Positions 45,096-55,245 of a stretch of DNA of 64,000 nt are shown here, piece after piece. How positions within the stretch are numbered: position 1 is the stretch's first letter; each line of letters opens with the position of its first letter. A program made the position numbers and the translations under genes. Source of the DNA: Pseudoalteromonas shioyasakiensis (GTDB taxonomy: Bacteria > Pseudomonadota > Gammaproteobacteria > Enterobacterales > Alteromonadaceae); contig NZ_JANIGL010000002.1 in the NCBI RefSeq assembly GCF_024518675.1, positions 496,001 to 560,000 of the forward strand, written 5' to 3'. The notes below the pieces were generated by a model. It did not search any database, was not told where the DNA came from, and saw nothing but the letters and a program-made list of their open reading frames with translations.

Positions 45096-48000
45096 ATGAA
45101 TAAAAAACTAAAAATAGCTAAAGTAGCACTCGCATTGAAAAGTGCCTTATATGTTGGATTAATGTCTACATTAACTCCACAAGCTATCGCCAATGACAAA
45201 CAAACCGAAATCAACAGCTCGGAAAGAAACTTAAGCTTTACATTAATCACGGGTGATAAAGTATCGGCGCGTCTAAACCAAGATGGCACTATTGGTGGCA
45301 TTCGCTTACTTGCAGAAGACGGCCAAGAAACCATTACTAGTCTTTTTAAACGTGGCGGTGAAAGCTATGTGATCCCGGCATCTGTACAAGAAAAAGTAAA
45401 CTCAGGTGCATTAGATATGGAGCTTTTCAATATTGATAAGCTCTATCAAGCCGGCTTTGATGATGCCAACTCTGACTCCCTACAAATCATTGTTGAGTAC
45501 CGTGATAATAGCTTTGATGAAAAGCCATTCTCAATGGCGATGCCTGGTGCCAAGGTAAAAGCGCAATTTAAAGTAATCGATAGCGTGGTAATGGAGGTCG
45601 ATAAAGATAACCTTGAAGGTGTACTAGAAGGACTTTCAGTGAATACTGCCGTTGAAGGTGTTTGGCTTGATGGCATGGTTTTCGCGCATAAACAGCCTGC
45701 TAAAAACAACCCTGGTCACAATAAGGGCAAAGGTAAAAAAGACAAAGATCACTGGTGGAAAAATAAAATAGAATCAGATGCAACATCACCGACTGTGCCA
45801 TTAACTGGGGCTTACGGTCCATATGCTGAGGATTACGATGGTACAGGGATCAAAGTAGCCGTTTTGGATACCGGCTTTGATACTGATCATCCAGATCTAC
45901 AAACAAACGTATTTATGTACCAAGACTTTAGTAGTTACAACGCGCCCAATATTGATGACTTAAATGGCCATGGTACGCATACCGCCTCAACCGTTGCTGG
46001 GTCAGGTGTTGAAAGTAACGGTAAATATGTTGGCATGGCGCCAGGGGCTGATCTGCTAATCGCTAAAGTACTTGCCGACAATGGTTCAGGCTCAACATCG
46101 GGCATCCTTGCAGGTATGCAATGGGCTGTGGATAACGGAGCTGATATCGTTAATATGTCATTAGGCGGCTCAGTCACTGCCTGTGATGGCCCTATGGTTG
46201 AAATGGTTGAAGCATTAAAAGATGAAGCATTATTCGTCATCTCTGCAGGTAATAACTTTATTCGTGAAACTATTGGCTCTCCTGGTTGTTCACCTTATGC
46301 GTTAACAGTGGGCGCTGCTGATCGTGAAAATGTAACCGCTGAATTTTCAAGCCGGGGCCCTTCTCCTGATGGCCATTCTGCAAAACCTGATATTACCTCA
46401 CAGGGTGTCAATGTCATTGCTGCAGCATCGGGTGGTAAAGGAGAATATGCATACCGTGCTAACTCAGGTACCTCAATGTCAGCACCCCATGTTGCTGGTG
46501 GCGCTGCTTTAGTATTACAAGCTCGTCCTGAACTTACGCCACAACAACTAAAAGCGGTTTTAACGTCATCAGTAACCGAAACTCGCGCACATGTGCTTGA
46601 TCAAGGTGCTGGTCCAATGGATGTTAACCAAGCGATGGTGCAATCTGTAATTGCACAACCAAACCTTGAATTAGGTTTCTTTGATTCAGAAAACCCGGTT
46701 GAAAGCCACCAAAGCAGTGTTACTTTAGAAAATATCAGTGATGAAGATGTGACATTTGATTTAGAGGTGACTTTTGTTGGTGAAGACGACAAGCCATTAT
46801 CAGCCTACAACCTTGCTGGTCTTGATGCTAAACGCATCACGATTCCTGCTAATGGAACCGCTGAAGTACCTGTATGGATAAACCCAACTGTAGCATTAGA
46901 AAACGCAGCATACGGCACGATAACAGGTCGCATTAAAGGCACCGAGGTGAAATCTCACCACGGTAAAAAGAAAGGCCATTATAAAAATGGTAAGTTTGAC
47001 GACTTACAAAAGATCACTGTGCCAGTATCATTTTGGGTTGAGCCACCGACAATGAACTTAACACTGAATGCCACTGACCGCTTAGGCCTTCCGGCAGCAA
47101 GTCCATCAAAGTTTTATATCATGAGTGGTGAAGATACTTGGGGTCAATCAGGCCAATTTACCAATGGTACAGCGACTGTTGAATTACCAAAAGGTGAATA
47201 TAGCATCGTCAGCCATATCATGACCTATGATAACCCAACTCCATACGGTGGTTTGGTAGAATCAGCAACCATGATGGCCGAATTAGGTGTAGATTTAGAC
47301 GTAGATACCAGTATTAGTTTTGATGCAAGCACCGCTGAGCCGGTGAGCTTTAAAACGGATAAACCGTCACAAATGCAAGGTTTCTCATTTGGTTTCACTT
47401 ATGCGTTAAGCGAAAAAGACACACTGAAGCTCGCTGCAATGGAACTTGCACCTGACTATGTAACTGGTTTTTATACAAAATCAACTGGCTATGATGAGCG
47501 TTTTAGAAGCTTTTTAACCACCCGTGCTTTTACGCCAAAACCCGTTATCACCACTGAAAACGGCACTCAACTTGAGTACATTTTAGCAAGTGCTGCAAAG
47601 TCATTTAATGGACAAGGCAGCGCTGAAGTTGTTGCGGTTGGCGATGGAGGTTACTCAACTGATTGGAGTCAATTTGATGTAGCAGGTAAAATTGCCCTTA
47701 TCGATGCAGACTTTTATATTACCGGTGTCCAAGTCAAAAACGCGCTAGAACATGGTGCTGTTGGTGTGATTGGCTCTGTTAATAATCGCACTGGTCGCTA
47801 TAAACCAAACATATCTGGCCGCTACGATATTCCAGTGGCAGCAATTGCGCAAAGTGAAATGGAAAAAATTTACGCTGAGCTTGAAAATAATGAATCTCTG
47901 AAGATCAATTGGTCTGGTATTGCGCATGAGCACTCGCCTTATGTTTATAACTTAGCGCACTTGAATGATGGTAAAATCATGACAGGCAGCATTAAAGTTA

Positions 48001-49067
48001 AAAACAAAGATTTATCAGCCATTGAAACAACCCACTACACACAAGGTGAAGCCCGCATTAAATATTCTGATATTTATGCAAACCTACCAAGTACGGGGGA
48101 GTTTTATGCCACAGGTAGCCCACAGCTAATTGCCACGCCAACCGTACGTACTGAGTACTTTACGGCGACTAAAACTGCTGAGCCACTAAAAGGTAAAGAT
48201 AAGGTATTACCAAGGATCGCTTGGACTAATCAAGTTATGCCAAGTATTAACTTTAACACCGATGGGGGCTTATTTGACGGTGCTCGTGAACATGTAATTG
48301 GTAGCCACACAGCAACAAGTTGGGATAAAGCCCCTTGGGGTGCCGCTTTACTAACCAGTGGCCGCTCGCGCGCTTATCGCGATACAAATCTATTGCATAT
48401 TGCGAATGCTGCATATGGTGATAGCAGTGGTCATGATGGTGGTGTAGGTTACAGCATAAGTTCATCGTATGGCTTAACACTCAACGGTGAACAAGTTTAT
48501 TTAAATAATGGTTACTTAGAGCTACCTGATGAACCGGCTATAGTCGACTATTCGATCAACACCTCTAAACGTGCAATAGGAGCATCTCACCAAGCTAATG
48601 AACAGCTAGGTGCTGAACTGTTTGTCACTCACAAATTTACCACCAGTGCTGACAGCCAAGGGCCACAATCAATGTTAATACCTTCTATTGATGTACCTTT
48701 AGACTTGCAAAATACTGCAGCTGCTAATACACCAGTAAAAGTCAAAATTGGCGCAATATCAGAAGCTGATGGCGTTGTTGATTTAACTAATGTACAAGTT
48801 AGCTACCGCTACGGTCGTGAATGCAGAATGTATGGCTATGGCAGATGTCGCCAAGACGAAAGTCAAAGCTATCCAACCCTTAATGACCGCGTACTACCTG
48901 AAGATATTGCAGAAGTTGCGCAAGTTGAGAAGATTGATGGTCAGTGGTACGCAACCATTCCAAATACCGCCGAGGCAGGTCAATTTGTACATTTACGTGT
49001 GATTGTGACGGATGCTAAAAACAACAGCACAGATCAATCAGTACTAAGGGCTTACATGATCGACTAA
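45096..49067 (+). CDS. Large secreted S8 subtilisin-family serine protease
   Basis: A 1323-residue exported protease. Signal peptide at about 1-33, propeptide at about 46-200, a Lys/Gly-rich linker at about 205-225, and a subtilisin domain with Asp258 (VAVLDTGFDTDHPDL), His292 (GHGTHTAS) and Ser460 (GTSMSAPHVAGGAAL). After the catalytic domain come beta-rich repeats and a PA-like domain near residues 865-921 (KIALIDADFYITGVQVKNALEHGAVGVIGS), then Fn3-like and C-terminal modules. Similar large subtilases in marine bacteria degrade proteins outside the cell. It is co-located with a free propeptide-like gene. AGGGA precedes the ATG. No known substrate can be read from it. Confidence 0.92.
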   Translation: MNKKLKIAKVALALKSALYVGLMSTLTPQAIANDKQTEINSSERNLSFTLITGDKVSARLNQDGTIGGIRLLAEDGQETITSLFKRGGESYVIPASVQEKVNSGALDMELFNIDKLYQAGFDDANSDSLQIIVEYRDNSFDEKPFSMAMPGAKVKAQFKVIDSVVMEVDKDNLEGVLEGLSVNTAVEGVWLDGMVFAHKQPAKNNPGHNKGKGKKDKDHWWKNKIESDATSPTVPLTGAYGPYAEDYDGTGIKVAVLDTGFDTDHPDLQTNVFMYQDFSSYNAPNIDDLNGHGTHTASTVAGSGVESNGKYVGMAPGADLLIAKVLADNGSGSTSGILAGMQWAVDNGADIVNMSLGGSVTACDGPMVEMVEALKDEALFVISAGNNFIRETIGSPGCSPYALTVGAADRENVTAEFSSRGPSPDGHSAKPDITSQGVNVIAAASGGKGEYAYRANSGTSMSAPHVAGGAALVLQARPELTPQQLKAVLTSSVTETRAHVLDQGAGPMDVNQAMVQSVIAQPNLELGFFDSENPVESHQSSVTLENISDEDVTFDLEVTFVGEDDKPLSAYNLAGLDAKRITIPANGTAEVPVWINPTVALENAAYGTITGRIKGTEVKSHHGKKKGHYKNGKFDDLQKITVPVSFWVEPPTMNLTLNATDRLGLPAASPSKFYIMSGEDTWGQSGQFTNGTATVELPKGEYSIVSHIMTYDNPTPYGGLVESATMMAELGVDLDVDTSISFDASTAEPVSFKTDKPSQMQGFSFGFTYALSEKDTLKLAAMELAPDYVTGFYTKSTGYDERFRSFLTTRAFTPKPVITTENGTQLEYILASAAKSFNGQGSAEVVAVGDGGYSTDWSQFDVAGKIALIDADFYITGVQVKNALEHGAVGVIGSVNNRTGRYKPNISGRYDIPVAAIAQSEMEKIYAELENNESLKINWSGIAHEHSPYVYNLAHLNDGKIMTGSIKVKNKDLSAIETTHYTQGEARIKYSDIYANLPSTGEFYATGSPQLIATPTVRTEYFTATKTAEPLKGKDKVLPRIAWTNQVMPSINFNTDGGLFDGAREHVIGSHTATSWDKAPWGAALLTSGRSRAYRDTNLLHIANAAYGDSSGHDGGVGYSISSSYGLTLNGEQVYLNNGYLELPDEPAIVDYSINTSKRAIGASHQANEQLGAELFVTHKFTTSADSQGPQSMLIPSIDVPLDLQNTAAANTPVKVKIGAISEADGVVDLTNVQVSYRYGRECRMYGYGRCRQDESQSYPTLNDRVLPEDIAEVAQVEKIDGQWYATIPNTAEAGQFVHLRVIVTDAKNNSTDQSVLRAYMID

Positions 49068-49089
49068 ATCGATAACGTAGGTTAATAAA

Positions 49090-49117
49090 AAAGCGGCCAT
49101 GTCGTCATGGCCGCTTT
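49090..49117. terminator. Terminator, third of the repeated family
   Basis: AAAGCGGCCATG / CATGGCCGCTTT, a 12-base perfect stem with a TCGT loop, between the convergent protease and porin genes. It shares the AAAGCGGCCA core with the hairpins at 27606 and 30193. Confidence 0.85.
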
Positions 49118-49145
49118 GCTGCTTAAACAAAAATGTTAAAAGGCT

Positions 49146-49856
49146 TTAGAGCGAAAAAGTACGTCCGACTGAAAGCACTATACGCTCATCGGCTGTATCC
49201 CAATCTAAACTGGTATTTTCACCCGCTACTTCAATATCGAAACCAGCGAGGCTTGTTTGATAAGCTAAGCGATAGTGGTTATATGATTTACCATCGGTTC
49301 CATCCCATGCGTACTTGTCACCATCCAAAGAGTTTGAAATATCAAAGCTAGCCCGCAGTGCGTGGTTAGGTGCAAGCTCAATGGTATGCGCAACCATAGA
49401 AATCACATGCCCTGCCCCTGTGCCAAAGTAATCCCAGCTGTACCAAAAATTAAGTTCTGTTTGGCCTAAATCGCTGGTATAACCAAACTTAGTGTAAGCT
49501 TCAAAATAATTACCATCACTTGAATTGCTCTGGCCATGATAACTGTAATACGCTAAACCATAATCAACGCTGAGTGCATCATTTAGCTGCGCATAACGGC
49601 CAAAGTAAGCATCCCACTCAATGTTAGTATCGTCACCAAAATCCACGTTTGATGCCCATGTACCTGCGTACATACCTGAGTCACCAAAAGAATAATCTAG
49701 ACTACCTTGAATGGCTGGGTCGTTTTGCGTTTGGCTCACACCATTAAAGGTATAATCCGATACGCCCGTGATGGTCGTTGACCAGTCAGCTAATGCAGAA
49801 GTTGAAAAAAGGGCAAATGGTAGTGCAATTGCAAGTAGTGTTTTTTGTGTTGTCAT
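49146..49856 (-). CDS. TorF-family putative porin (TIGR02001 type)
   Basis: A 236-residue outer-membrane protein with a signal peptide (KTLLAIALPFALFSTSALA). It begins DWSTTITGVSDYTFNGVSQTQNDPAIQGSLDYSF, a hallmark of the TorF/TIGR02001 barrel group, with DNxFGRYAQLN and aromatic strands, ending with the Phe-type terminus VGRTFSL (terminal Leu). It is the last gene of the betaine operon, following the BCCT transporter by nine bases, so a role in outer-membrane passage of choline or betaine is inferred. Its substrate has not been read from the sequence. Confidence 0.85.
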   Translation of the reverse strand: MTTQKTLLAIALPFALFSTSALADWSTTITGVSDYTFNGVSQTQNDPAIQGSLDYSFGDSGMYAGTWASNVDFGDDTNIEWDAYFGRYAQLNDALSVDYGLAYYSYHGQSNSSDGNYFEAYTKFGYTSDLGQTELNFWYSWDYFGTGAGHVISMVAHTIELAPNHALRASFDISNSLDGDKYAWDGTDGKSYNHYRLAYQTSLAGFDIEVAGENTSLDWDTADERIVLSVGRTFSL

Positions 49857-49865
49857 GTTAATTCC

Positions 49866-51083
49866 TTAGCTTACTGATTCAATTTTGGTGTAGTCAATTT
49901 TGTTATCTTTTGGCGAACTATCAATGTTGCTCACTGTTTTAAATTTGCTATAAGCAATAAATGCAGCGCAACCAAAGAACAAGCCAATTACCAGCGCCCC
50001 AACCCATTGTATTTGTAAAAAGTTTAGTTTAAATAGCAGAGTTAACAACGAAAGCGCTACAACATTAAGTGCAATATAGTTAAATTTACCTAAGCGCTTA
50101 ACAGTCATATTTAGGTTGTCAGTGTACAAACGAATGAGTGAATCCAGCGAGTTGATGACAAATACAACCCCGACAAACACCATGGCAATATTTTTAATTC
50201 CCTCAGTCGGTATACCTGCTTCGTGATATTGATAAAGCACGCTAAACCAAATGGCTATTGGGATTGAAGGGAAAATTAACATCGCGCCAAGCACTTGATA
50301 GGTCTTTAATCCACCGACAAAACGTGAGGTAAACTGGCCAATCATGATGCTCCAAGCAAACCACCAAAATAAGTAAAACTCATGATAATCATTAAGCGGT
50401 AAAACAAACTCATTGATGTTGCCAAAATAATTTCCGATTAAGGCAATATTATTTGTAAAGTCAGAAACCTGCCCGTTTTCACCCATGAATGCGCCAAACC
50501 ACATAAAAGCAATTAGAGCAATAAACAACCAAGTAGTTGAAATACTTAAAAAGCGCACGTACTTAATATCTGTGCTTGAATACACAGCAAAGCAAATTGC
50601 GGCAAAAACAATCAGATAAAACGAAGGAATAATCGACTCGCCATCACCTAAACCCGGTAAATACCAAGGTAAGTTAGACAGCAATAAAAAAGCAGTAAAT
50701 GCACAAGTACCAATAATTACAACATTATTGATTAATTTAACCCACGGAATTTCGAAAAACTTCACTTTGGGTTCTATTACACAGAAATAAAAGCACGTAA
50801 GGAAATAAAATCCCCAGATCAGAAAGCCCCAATATCCAAACTCTATGGCTAAAGGATTGGCAAACGCATACTCTGGGCTTGCTTTTATGTCTGCATAACC
50901 TGCAAACTCAGTCAGTGGAAACATAATCAAGCCAACGTCTAAGCCTGATGTAAATAAAATAGCAATAAAGGTAAATGTTCTAACAGGTGTAACGCCTACA
51001 CATTGAACATTTCCCCATTTTACTAATATTGCGATAATTGCTAGTAGGGTAAAAATAATGCCAGCACTAAGCCATAAGGTCAT
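49866..51083 (-). CDS. Compact BCCT-family choline/betaine transporter
   Basis: A 405-residue inner-membrane carrier with about ten TM helices. It carries the BCCT tryptophan-box pattern FYLFWWFAWSIMIGQFTSRF (TM8 region) and a helix FTFIAILFTSGLDVGLIMFPLTEF that replaces the usual FAAGMGIGLxFWGVAEP. Typical BCCT carriers have 12 helices and 500-700 residues, so this one lacks terminal extensions and possibly two helices. GGGGAGG precedes the ATG. It lies 136 bases after betA and nine bases before the porin gene. Choline uptake is the likely role from its neighbours. Confidence 0.8.
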   Translation of the reverse strand: MTLWLSAGIIFTLLAIIAILVKWGNVQCVGVTPVRTFTFIAILFTSGLDVGLIMFPLTEFAGYADIKASPEYAFANPLAIEFGYWGFLIWGFYFLTCFYFCVIEPKVKFFEIPWVKLINNVVIIGTCAFTAFLLLSNLPWYLPGLGDGESIIPSFYLIVFAAICFAVYSSTDIKYVRFLSISTTWLFIALIAFMWFGAFMGENGQVSDFTNNIALIGNYFGNINEFVLPLNDYHEFYLFWWFAWSIMIGQFTSRFVGGLKTYQVLGAMLIFPSIPIAIWFSVLYQYHEAGIPTEGIKNIAMVFVGVVFVINSLDSLIRLYTDNLNMTVKRLGKFNYIALNVVALSLLTLLFKLNFLQIQWVGALVIGLFFGCAAFIAYSKFKTVSNIDSSPKDNKIDYTKIESVS

Positions 51084-51148
51084 AATTTCCTCCCCAAAAT
51101 AAATGATAATACGTCATTTTTTCTCCGTGTGTTTTAGCCTCGCATTAA

Positions 51149-51173
51149 CGCACTACAAACAACTTATAGTGCG
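51149..51173 (-). terminator. Hairpin between betA and the transporter gene
   Basis: CGCACTA / TAGTGCG, a seven-base stem with an 11-base loop, in the 136-base gap. It may attenuate read-through from betA into the transporter gene. No T-run follows. Confidence 0.4.
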
Positions 51174-51219
51174 CGCCACTGCAAGCCCCACAGCACAGAA
51201 TATGCTGCAGGTGGCATTA

Positions 51220-52890
51220 TTAAATCTCCGAACTACGCTGCTTTGTTTGCCATTGTGAATCGATGGCAACCGCTGCATGCGATTTACTAAGTGGTGGCTT
51301 ACCTAAAATTAAGTCAGCCGCTTTTTCTGCCACCATAATGGTTGGCGCATTTAAATTACCGTTTGGTATCGTTGGGAAGATTGACGAATCAACTACACGT
51401 AGCCCTTCCATACCATGAACTTGCGTGTTTGAATTAACCACAGCTAGTTCATCTTCTCCCATTTTGCATGAACATGACGGGTGATAAGCACTTTCTACCG
51501 CTTGGCGCACAAAGGCATCTATTTGCCCATCAGTTTGCACGTCTTTACCTGGCTGAATTTCATCATCGCGGTAATCATCAAACGCGCTTTGCTCAATGAT
51601 TTCACGAGTTAAGCGTACGCACGCTCTAAACCCTTCAATATCATCTTGATGCTGTAAGTAGTTAAATTGAATTTTCGGTGCAACTTTGGGATCTGCCGAT
51701 TGTATAATTACACTGCCGCGACTTTTCGGCTTGTTATGACCCACATGCACTTGGAAACCGTGGCCTGCAAACGCGCTTTTGCCATCATAGCGAATAGCGG
51801 CCGGTAAAAAGTGGTATTGAATATCAGGCCATTCAACGCCAGCTTTTGAACGAATAAACGCACACGATTCAAAGTGATTAGTCGCACCAAGGCCGCTTCG
51901 GTTTAATAACCAACGAGCACCAATCAGACCTTTTGAAATAAGCCCAAGCTTGCCGTTTAAAGTAATGGGTTGCTTACACTTGTATTGAAAATAAAACTCC
52001 AAATGATCTTGCAAGTTCTGACCAACACCTGGTAGATGGTGCTTAACTTCAATGCCTGCTGTAGCCAGCGTTTCGCTGTCGCCAATTCCTGAAAGTTGTA
52101 ACAAGTGTGGTGAGCCGATAGGCCCTGCACTCAATACAACTTCTTTATCAGCATAGGCCTGCTGCTTTTGACCATTGATACTGTATTCAACACCGGTGGC
52201 TTTTTTACCTTCAAGCAATACTTTTTCGGCTAATGCGCCAGTCACAATAGTTAAGTTACTACGTGATTTTACTGGGTCTAAATACTCACGGCTTGCCGAG
52301 CTGCGCACACCGTCTTTAACGGTCATATGCATCGGGCCAAAACCTTCTTGTTGCCCTGCATTGTAGTCGTCAGTAGCTGCGTAACCTGCTTGCTGGCCGG
52401 CATTTATAAAGGCTTTATACAGCGGGTTGGCCATTTCATTGCCGTTATTGACACCCAAGGGGCCGTTATCGCCTCGGTAATCATTTTTACCTAAATAAAA
52501 GGTTTCCGCTTTTTGGAAATACGGCAAGCATGACTGGTAATCCCAACCCTGTGCACCATGTTGTTGCCATTCGTCAAAATCTTTTGCATGGCCACGTACG
52601 TAAACCATGCCGTTAATTGACGACGAGCCACCTAACACTTTACCCCGAGGACAATGCATTTCGCGGTTATCTAAATAAGGTTCCGCTTGAGTATGAAACT
52701 GCCATGCGTATTTATCCGTATTCATCGGAATTGAAAGCGCTGTAGGCATTTTAATAAAAATGCTTTTATCACTGCCGCCAGTTTCTAATAGCAACACGCG
52801 GTTGCTGCTATCTTCTGATAATCGATTCGCCAGTACACACCCTGCTGAGCCTGCACCAACTATGATGTAATCATATGTTTGTGCAGTCAT
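51220..52890 (-). CDS. betA: Choline dehydrogenase (GMC oxidoreductase)
   Basis: A 556-residue FAD-dependent enzyme that oxidises choline to betaine aldehyde (and can act on the aldehyde) for osmoprotectant synthesis. It has the N-terminal FAD-binding motif GAGSAG (residues 12-17), the GMC signature [19 protein letters not shown], [15 protein letters not shown], the second GMC segment [18 protein letters not shown], and the C-terminal [11 protein letters not shown] (His-containing) and [22 protein letters not shown]. It shares one base with the end of betB, so translation is coupled. The length matches E. coli BetA (556). Confidence 0.96.
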   Translation of the reverse strand: MTAQTYDYIIVGAGSAGCVLANRLSEDSSNRVLLLETGGSDKSIFIKMPTALSIPMNTDKYAWQFHTQAEPYLDNREMHCPRGKVLGGSSSINGMVYVRGHAKDFDEWQQHGAQGWDYQSCLPYFQKAETFYLGKNDYRGDNGPLGVNNGNEMANPLYKAFINAGQQAGYAATDDYNAGQQEGFGPMHMTVKDGVRSSASREYLDPVKSRSNLTIVTGALAEKVLLEGKKATGVEYSINGQKQQAYADKEVVLSAGPIGSPHLLQLSGIGDSETLATAGIEVKHHLPGVGQNLQDHLEFYFQYKCKQPITLNGKLGLISKGLIGARWLLNRSGLGATNHFESCAFIRSKAGVEWPDIQYHFLPAAIRYDGKSAFAGHGFQVHVGHNKPKSRGSVIIQSADPKVAPKIQFNYLQHQDDIEGFRACVRLTREIIEQSAFDDYRDDEIQPGKDVQTDGQIDAFVRQAVESAYHPSCSCKMGEDELAVVNSNTQVHGMEGLRVVDSSIFPTIPNGNLNAPTIMVAEKAADLILGKPPLSKSHAAVAIDSQWQTKQRSSEI

Positions 52891-54365
52891 TAGAATGGGC
52901 TCTCTATATCAGTCATACCAACATAAATTGATTTAGTTTGAGTGTAGTGATCAAGTGTTTCGATACCGTTTTCACGGCCTATACCCGATTGCTTATAACC
53001 GCCTACAGGCATTTCTGCAGGTGAATTGCCATAGCTATTTATCCAGCAAATACCCGCTTGTAATTGATGAATAACACGGTGCGCACGTTTAATGTCTTTG
53101 GTAAATACACCCGCTGCTAAACCAAGGTGGGTATCGTTAGCACGACGAATTGCATCGTCTTCATCATCAAACACCAGCACGCTCATTACAGGGCCAAAAA
53201 TCTCTTCTTTAACGATAGTCATGTCGTCAGTGCAGTCTGTGAAAACCGTAGGCGCAACAAAATAACCATTAGGTGCAGAATCCGGCTGCAGTGCTTTACC
53301 ACCCGTGAGCAGTGTTGCGCCCTCAGAAACCCCTTTATCAATGTAACCCATTACTAACTGTTGATGGTTCTTTGAAATTAGCGCGCCTAAGTTCACGTTT
53401 GGATCCATCGGATCGCCAGCAATAATGTTTTGTTCAGTGCGCGTTTTAAGTTCATCAATAAATTGCTGATACACGTTCTTATGTACATAAATACGTGTGC
53501 AGTTAGTGCAAATTTCGCCTTGAGTATAAAAATTACCCAGCATTGCCGCACTCACCGCTTGCGAAATATCAGCATCATCAAATACTAATAATGGCGACTT
53601 GCCACCCAACTCCATGGTCACATCTTTTAGCGAGCCTGCGGCACTAGCCACCACTTTTTTACCTGTGCCGACTTCACCAGTAAACGATACTTTTTCGATA
53701 TCAGGGCTTTGTGTTAACCATTGGCCTACCTCAGCCGCGCCTTGTACAACATTAAACACGCCCGCAGGTACGCCCGCTTCAATAAAAATTTCAGCAAGTT
53801 TAATTGCGCCAAGTGGCGTTTCTTCTGAAGGTTTAAAAATAAGTGCGTTACCGGCAGCCAGTGCAGGCCCTGATTTCCAACACGCTATTTGCAGTGGGTA
53901 GTTCCATGCGCCAATTCCCGCACAAATCCCTAATGGCTCTTTACGCGTGTAGTAAAAGTCTTCACCAACCATTTGTTGTTGGCCAACTTGCGCAGGGGCA
54001 AGACCTGCAAAATATTCAATAACATCAGCGCCGGTTTGTACATCAACGCACTCAGCTTCTTGCCAAGGTTTACCTGTATCGAGTACTTCAATTTTTGCTA
54101 ATTCATCGTTGCGTGCGCGTAGTAATTCAACGGCTTTTAATAAAATACGGCTACGCTCGATAGGTGTCATTGCTGACCAAGTTGCAAAACCTTGTTTTGC
54201 ACTTTCAATGGCTGCATTTTGTACAAATGCATCAGCGATTTCTACATGGTAAATTACTTCATCTGTGGCAGGATTTTTAACAGCGAAAGTGTCGCCGCTT
54301 TGATTCTTTAAAAAATGACCGTTGATAAAATTTTGATAAACAGGCGTTGTCACATTAAGCTCCAT
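52890..54365 (-). CDS. betB: Betaine aldehyde dehydrogenase
   Basis: A 491-residue NAD(P)-dependent aldehyde dehydrogenase converting betaine aldehyde to glycine betaine. Key features: [24 protein letters not shown] at the N-terminus, the NAD-binding [12 protein letters not shown], the Glu motif [14 protein letters not shown], and the catalytic Cys in [10 protein letters not shown]. The length and all motifs match E. coli BetB (490). It overlaps betI by 11 bases and betA by one, so the three are co-translated. Confidence 0.96.
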   Translation of the reverse strand: MELNVTTPVYQNFINGHFLKNQSGDTFAVKNPATDEVIYHVEIADAFVQNAAIESAKQGFATWSAMTPIERSRILLKAVELLRARNDELAKIEVLDTGKPWQEAECVDVQTGADVIEYFAGLAPAQVGQQQMVGEDFYYTRKEPLGICAGIGAWNYPLQIACWKSGPALAAGNALIFKPSEETPLGAIKLAEIFIEAGVPAGVFNVVQGAAEVGQWLTQSPDIEKVSFTGEVGTGKKVVASAAGSLKDVTMELGGKSPLLVFDDADISQAVSAAMLGNFYTQGEICTNCTRIYVHKNVYQQFIDELKTRTEQNIIAGDPMDPNVNLGALISKNHQQLVMGYIDKGVSEGATLLTGGKALQPDSAPNGYFVAPTVFTDCTDDMTIVKEEIFGPVMSVLVFDDEDDAIRRANDTHLGLAAGVFTKDIKRAHRVIHQLQAGICWINSYGNSPAEMPVGGYKQSGIGRENGIETLDHYTQTKSIYVGMTDIESPF

Positions 54366-54945
54366 ACTGTTTGATAAGTGAATTTACATAGCCTTTGGCT
54401 AATTGCTCGCAATGTTCAAATTGATCTTCGTCAGACTTACTCAATACCGCCCTTAACCATAGTCCATCGATCATGGCAGCGCATAGTTCTGCAGCAAGTT
54501 TAGCGTCTGCTTCACTCATGAGTTGTTTAAACGAACTCATTAAATTACTAAAAAGGCGACGGCTATTAACATTTTGCAAACGATGCAATTGCGCATCATG
54601 CATTGATTGCGCCCAAAAACTTAACCACGTTTTAGTGGTATCGCTTTGCAATTGTAAGCGTGCAAAGTTTGCCTCAACGATAAACATTAACCGTTGCTCA
54701 GGCGTTGTAGTCGTTGTTACACGTTGAATTAGTTCACGCTTTAAGTTGGTTAATAAATAGCGCACAGTGGCTTCTATCAACCCCTGCTTACCACCAAAAT
54801 AATGACTAATAATGCCTGACGACAAACCAGCTTTTTTACTAATAATGTTAATGGTTGTGCCTTGTAAGCCAAGCTCAGCAACCGACTCAATCGTGGCGTC
54901 AATTAGCTGCTGACGACGGACAGGTTCCATTCCAACTTTCGGCAT
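54355..54945 (-). CDS. betI: TetR-family repressor BetI
   Basis: A 196-residue repressor of the bet genes that senses choline. The N-terminal helix-turn-helix [65 protein letters not shown] is nearly that of E. coli BetI (MPKLGMQSIRRRQLIDA), and the C-terminal domain ends [11 protein letters not shown]. The start is the ATG at 54945 by alignment with BetI; an upstream ATG at 54969 would lie inside the operator. Binding of BetI to the palindrome just upstream is inferred. Confidence 0.95.
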   Translation of the reverse strand: MPKVGMEPVRRQQLIDATIESVAELGLQGTTINIISKKAGLSSGIISHYFGGKQGLIEATVRYLLTNLKRELIQRVTTTTTPEQRLMFIVEANFARLQLQSDTTKTWLSFWAQSMHDAQLHRLQNVNSRRLFSNLMSSFKQLMSEADAKLAAELCAAMIDGLWLRAVLSKSDEDQFEHCEQLAKGYVNSLIKQYGA

Positions 54946-54956
54946 AATTTTTATTA

Positions 54957-54970
54957 ATTGAACGTTCAAT
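54957..54970. promoter_or_regulatory. BetI operator upstream of betI
   Basis: ATTGAACGTTCAAT is a perfect 14-base palindrome 11 bases before the betI start. It resembles known BetI operators (TTGAACGTTCAA core). It would repress the betIBA transcript when choline is absent. Confidence 0.75.
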
Positions 54971-55156
54971 AAAAATAAAGGTTAGAGTAAGTGAACTGAT
55001 AATTCAAGGTTGACAAACTGTGAACAGTTAAACCTAGGCTTGCAAAATATACGCTAAGTGGTTGTATTGGCTTTTATAAAGTGGAGTCGAAAAAAGTTGT
55101 AAAAAATATTAAATTAATCGATAAATTGGCGGGAAAAAACGAAATAATCAACGAAA

Positions 55157-55185
55157 CGATGGTTTTAAATTTACTAAAACCATCG
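55157..55185 (-). terminator. Hairpin after the alcohol-dehydrogenase-type gene
   Basis: CGATGGTTTTA / TAAAACCATCG, an 11-base perfect stem with a seven-base loop. On the minus strand it follows the gene ending at 55246 and is followed by TTTCGTTGATTATTTCG and a run of T. The rest of the 54971-55245 stretch has no gene. Confidence 0.6.
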
Positions 55186-55245
55186 CTATAAGGGCTATTT
55201 TAAGGAACCAGTCTATCCCCTAAAATGTGTTGTAGCTAAAAATCA

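Noticed and set aside
45074-45334. Reading frame antisense to the protease start
   Set aside because: Overlaps the signal and propeptide region of the protease; composition is that of an opposite-strand shadow.
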